Shown here one piece after another: positions 62,213-64,000 of a stretch of DNA of 64,000 nt. The notes below the pieces were generated by a model. That model did not search any database. It was not told the DNA's origin and saw only the letters and a program-made list of their open reading frames with translations. The stretch is from Pomphorhynchus laevis (Eukaryota; Acanthocephala; Palaeacanthocephala; Echinorhynchida; Pomphorhynchidae): positions 1 to 64,000 of the forward strand of contig WNNJ02002635.1 in assembly GCA_012934845.2 (NCBI GenBank). The letters run 5' to 3'. The translations under genes and the position numbers were made by a program. Positions within the stretch are counted from its first letter, which is position 1, and the number at the start of each line of letters is the position of its first letter.

Positions 62213-62282
62213 GGCAGCCGAAACGTCATTGAGATGGCTCATACTATTGATGAGCGCTGCCGGTCATCTCTGACGTCTAGTA
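62213..62282 (+). ncRNA. reversed-order hammerhead-core motif, family R3
   Basis: GGCAGC (62,213-62,218), C, GAAA (62,220-62,223), stem III 5' ACGTCA-TT-GAGATGGC (62,223-62,238), stem I TACTA (62,242-62,246), TTGATGA (62,247-62,253; first C is T), stem II GCTGCC (62,256-62,261), stem III 3' GGTCATCTC (62,262-62,270) and TGACGT (62,271-62,276), C17 62,277, stem I 3' TAGTA (62,278-62,282). Stems I and III differ wholly in sequence from R1 and R2 but pair equally well. Confidence 0.75.
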
Positions 62283-62589
62283 GTAACGAATAGTATGCTG
62301 ATTGTTGAGTGTAGTCCAGTAAAGTACCGACAGCAGTTTTTAACATACTGTCGCATTCAAATGGAATCATGGACCGTTCTTTTTCAAGCATCTTTGATGC
62401 TAACTGTTATATATATGTTGAAAGTATCAATAGGGTTATTTGAACCCTATATATTTATATCTTATTTTATAACTTTTCTAACTTACTTATAACTTTATAT
62501 TAAAAAATAAATTTTATAACGGAGTATTAGTATTAAACGATTAATACATAATATACCATGTTTTATAATTAAGATTCGATTTCATCATT

Positions 62590-63372
62590 TCTACACATTT
62601 AATTTTATTTTGATAGCAACCCAGTTTAAAATATGCATCTATTAAATTATTTGAATGATTTTGAAGAAAGCCAATATCACAAATAGTTGAAATTCTTACA
62701 ATTTTATTATTTAATGTATTATATTTTATATTATATAATATGCATGAATGTTCATGCAAAAATATGTTTCTTGTAAATTTAAATGTCATCTTTACGATAT
62801 AAATTAAAAGTAGTTTTAATTGATGTTAATATAAACCTTCTTTATCATTAATATTAGTTTTGTTAAGAATAAGGCTTTCTGGATAAATTTGTTCACTAAT
62901 TGAATAAAAATTATAAGAATTAAATACACATATATCATCAATGTATCGAAACATATATTTAATATATTTATACAGTTTAGATTTAGTTTTTACACAGTCA
63001 TGAACAAATTCATATTCTATAAAGCTTAAAAACAAGTTAGCTATACTTGGGCTACTATTACCTCCCATTGGAACAAATTTTACTTGTCTAAATATAGATG
63101 TCCCTACTTTTAAATAATTTTGATTTATCAAAATATTTAAGGATTATATTAATTCAATTTTATCCATGTATATTTACTTGATTGTTAATTTTTGTTAAAT
63201 AGGCGTTATAGTTATTATAACATATATATCTATATCTTTTTCCGAATATAAGATTAATAAATTTTACTAACGCTTTTTTAATATCTACTAAATCTAGATT
63301 CTTATAAAGCTTACTAAAATCGTATGAATTAATATTTTGAAAATTTATTCCTTTTGTCTGTTCTAATATTTA
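62590..63372 (-). mobile_element. Penelope-like RT fragment (copy 6)
   Basis: Minus strand from FDFSxLYKNLDLVDIK-like sequence (about 63,320) through NQNYLKVGTSIFRQVKFVPM, NSSPSIANLFLSFIEYEFV, RYIDDICVFNSYNFYSIS (catalytic box intact) to FKFTRNIFLHEHSCILYNI and NNLIDAYFKLG. Several frame breaks. Interrupted on the right by the tail of another copy. Confidence 0.88.
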
Positions 63373-63381
63373 TTTATTTGT

Positions 63382-63640
63382 TTATATATCCATCCATAAA
63401 AATTTGCCACTTAAGAGTTTAAATTTATTCTTTATATTATTGTGTTGATTTATATATTTTACTATTTTCTGCTTGATGTTATTTTTATAGTAACCTAGTT
63501 TAAAATATGTATCTATTAAATTATTTAAATGATTTTGAAGAAAGCCAATATCATTACATATTGTTGCAATTCTTAAAATTTCATTATTTATTTTATTATA
63601 TTTTATATTATATGGTATGCATGAATGCTCATACAAAAAT
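63382..63640 (-). mobile_element. Penelope-like RT C-terminal tail (copy 7)
   Basis: 84 codons: YEHSCIPYNIKYNKINNEIL, RIATICNDIGFLQNHLNNLI, DTYFKLGYYKNNIKQKIVKY, then [20 protein letters not shown] second, independent tail abutting copy 6, so one element inserted in or beside another. Confidence 0.88.
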
Positions 63641-63755
63641 ATTATAATAAAATATTCTTTTGTTAAGATATTTCCGGACCTCTTCGACTAACTTGTATTT
63701 TAGCTGGCTACATAATAGCTTCAGCTATCAGGTCGCATTATGACAGAAGGCATGC

Positions 63756-63821
63756 TGTCCAGACAACCACACAGAGCGGGACTCATCAGTGGACATCCTT
63801 GTATCATCGTTGTTTCGTCCC
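63756..63821 (-). ncRNA. reversed-order hammerhead-core motif, family R5: all core boxes and stems perfect
   Basis: Minus strand, 5' to 3': stem II GGGAC (63,821-63,817), GAAA (63,816-63,813), stem III ACAAC (63,813-63,809), 13-nt linker, stem I TGTCCA (63,795-63,790), CTGATGA (63,789-63,783), stem II GTCCC (63,782-63,778), linker, stem III GTTGT (63,767-63,763), C17 (63,762), stem I TGGACA (63,761-63,756). Stems of 6, 5 and 5 bp have no mismatch, and the triplet is the preferred GUC. Predicted cleavage between 63,762 and 63,761. Confidence 0.8.
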
Positions 63822-64000
63822 TCAGTATGCACTATATTGACGATAAACATGGTGGTCCTCCATCAGATTGAAATGATTTGGCAATTGTTCAATAAATTGT
63901 AGTAAATCAAAGGGATTTTGCCAGGGATGCTTTATCGAACAAAATGGTCATGTAATGAATTATAAGTCATTCAGCACATTTTTGACAAGCACCAAATAAG
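63822..64000. other. right-edge sequence, unassigned
   Basis: Moderate-complexity DNA probably belonging to the R5 repeat; no coding signal. Confidence 0.3.

Overview
The window is nuclear DNA from an AT-rich bilaterian animal. It holds a spliced Hox gene with the YPWM hexapeptide, a selenocysteine glutathione peroxidase with canonical GT-AG introns, a mitochondrial ribosomal protein gene, and many LINE and Penelope-like retroelements. The Hox homeodomain resembles the Lox5/ftz/Antp central class. Together with apparent trans-splice acceptors in front of two closely spaced genes, this points to a lophotrochozoan such as a flatworm or rotifer relative. The species cannot be named from sequence alone.

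Layout. 1-24 kb is a transposon graveyard: two Ty3-type LTR fossils, two copies of a zinc-knuckle LINE (family C), an unusual reverse transcriptase/RNase H fossil lying between them, and three blocks of CR1-like LINEs (families A and B). 24.9-31.5 kb is a host gene block on the + strand: mitochondrial bL35m, then a Sec-containing GPx whose introns carry repeat arrays. 32-39 kb holds an inverted-repeat element, LINE scraps, and a Penelope-like element with a reversed RT element lodged in it. 41.5-46.3 kb is a three-exon Hox gene on the - strand, with a SINE pair and Penelope pieces in its first intron. 47-64 kb is AT-rich flank with a 152/190-bp satellite, more Penelope copies, and several small tandem elements.

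The most interesting signal is a recurring RNA motif. The three strand segments of the hammerhead ribozyme core (CUGANGA, GAAA and the UH cleavage site) occur with stems I, II and III all able to pair, but the segments lie in the opposite cyclic order to known hammerheads, so the fold is a pseudoknot. The cleanest copy is at 63,756-63,821 (-). At least three unrelated small repeat families (59.3-60.9, 57.8-58.3 with 30.5, and 62.2 kb) and the terminal repeats of the Penelope-like element (39.1, 50.9, 27.2-27.9 kb) show the same order with compensatory stem changes. Several copies sit in head-to-tail arrays of 261, 360 and 392 bp, as expected for retrozyme-like, ribozyme-processed elements. Conventional-order hammerhead relics also exist (57.7 and 47.1 kb). 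I could not test cleavage or search databases, so activity and novelty are inference.

How the parts fit: autonomous Penelope-like and LINE reverse transcriptases would supply copying, and the small ribozyme-bearing repeats look like non-autonomous passengers. The host genes survive as islands, with repeats confined to introns and flanks.
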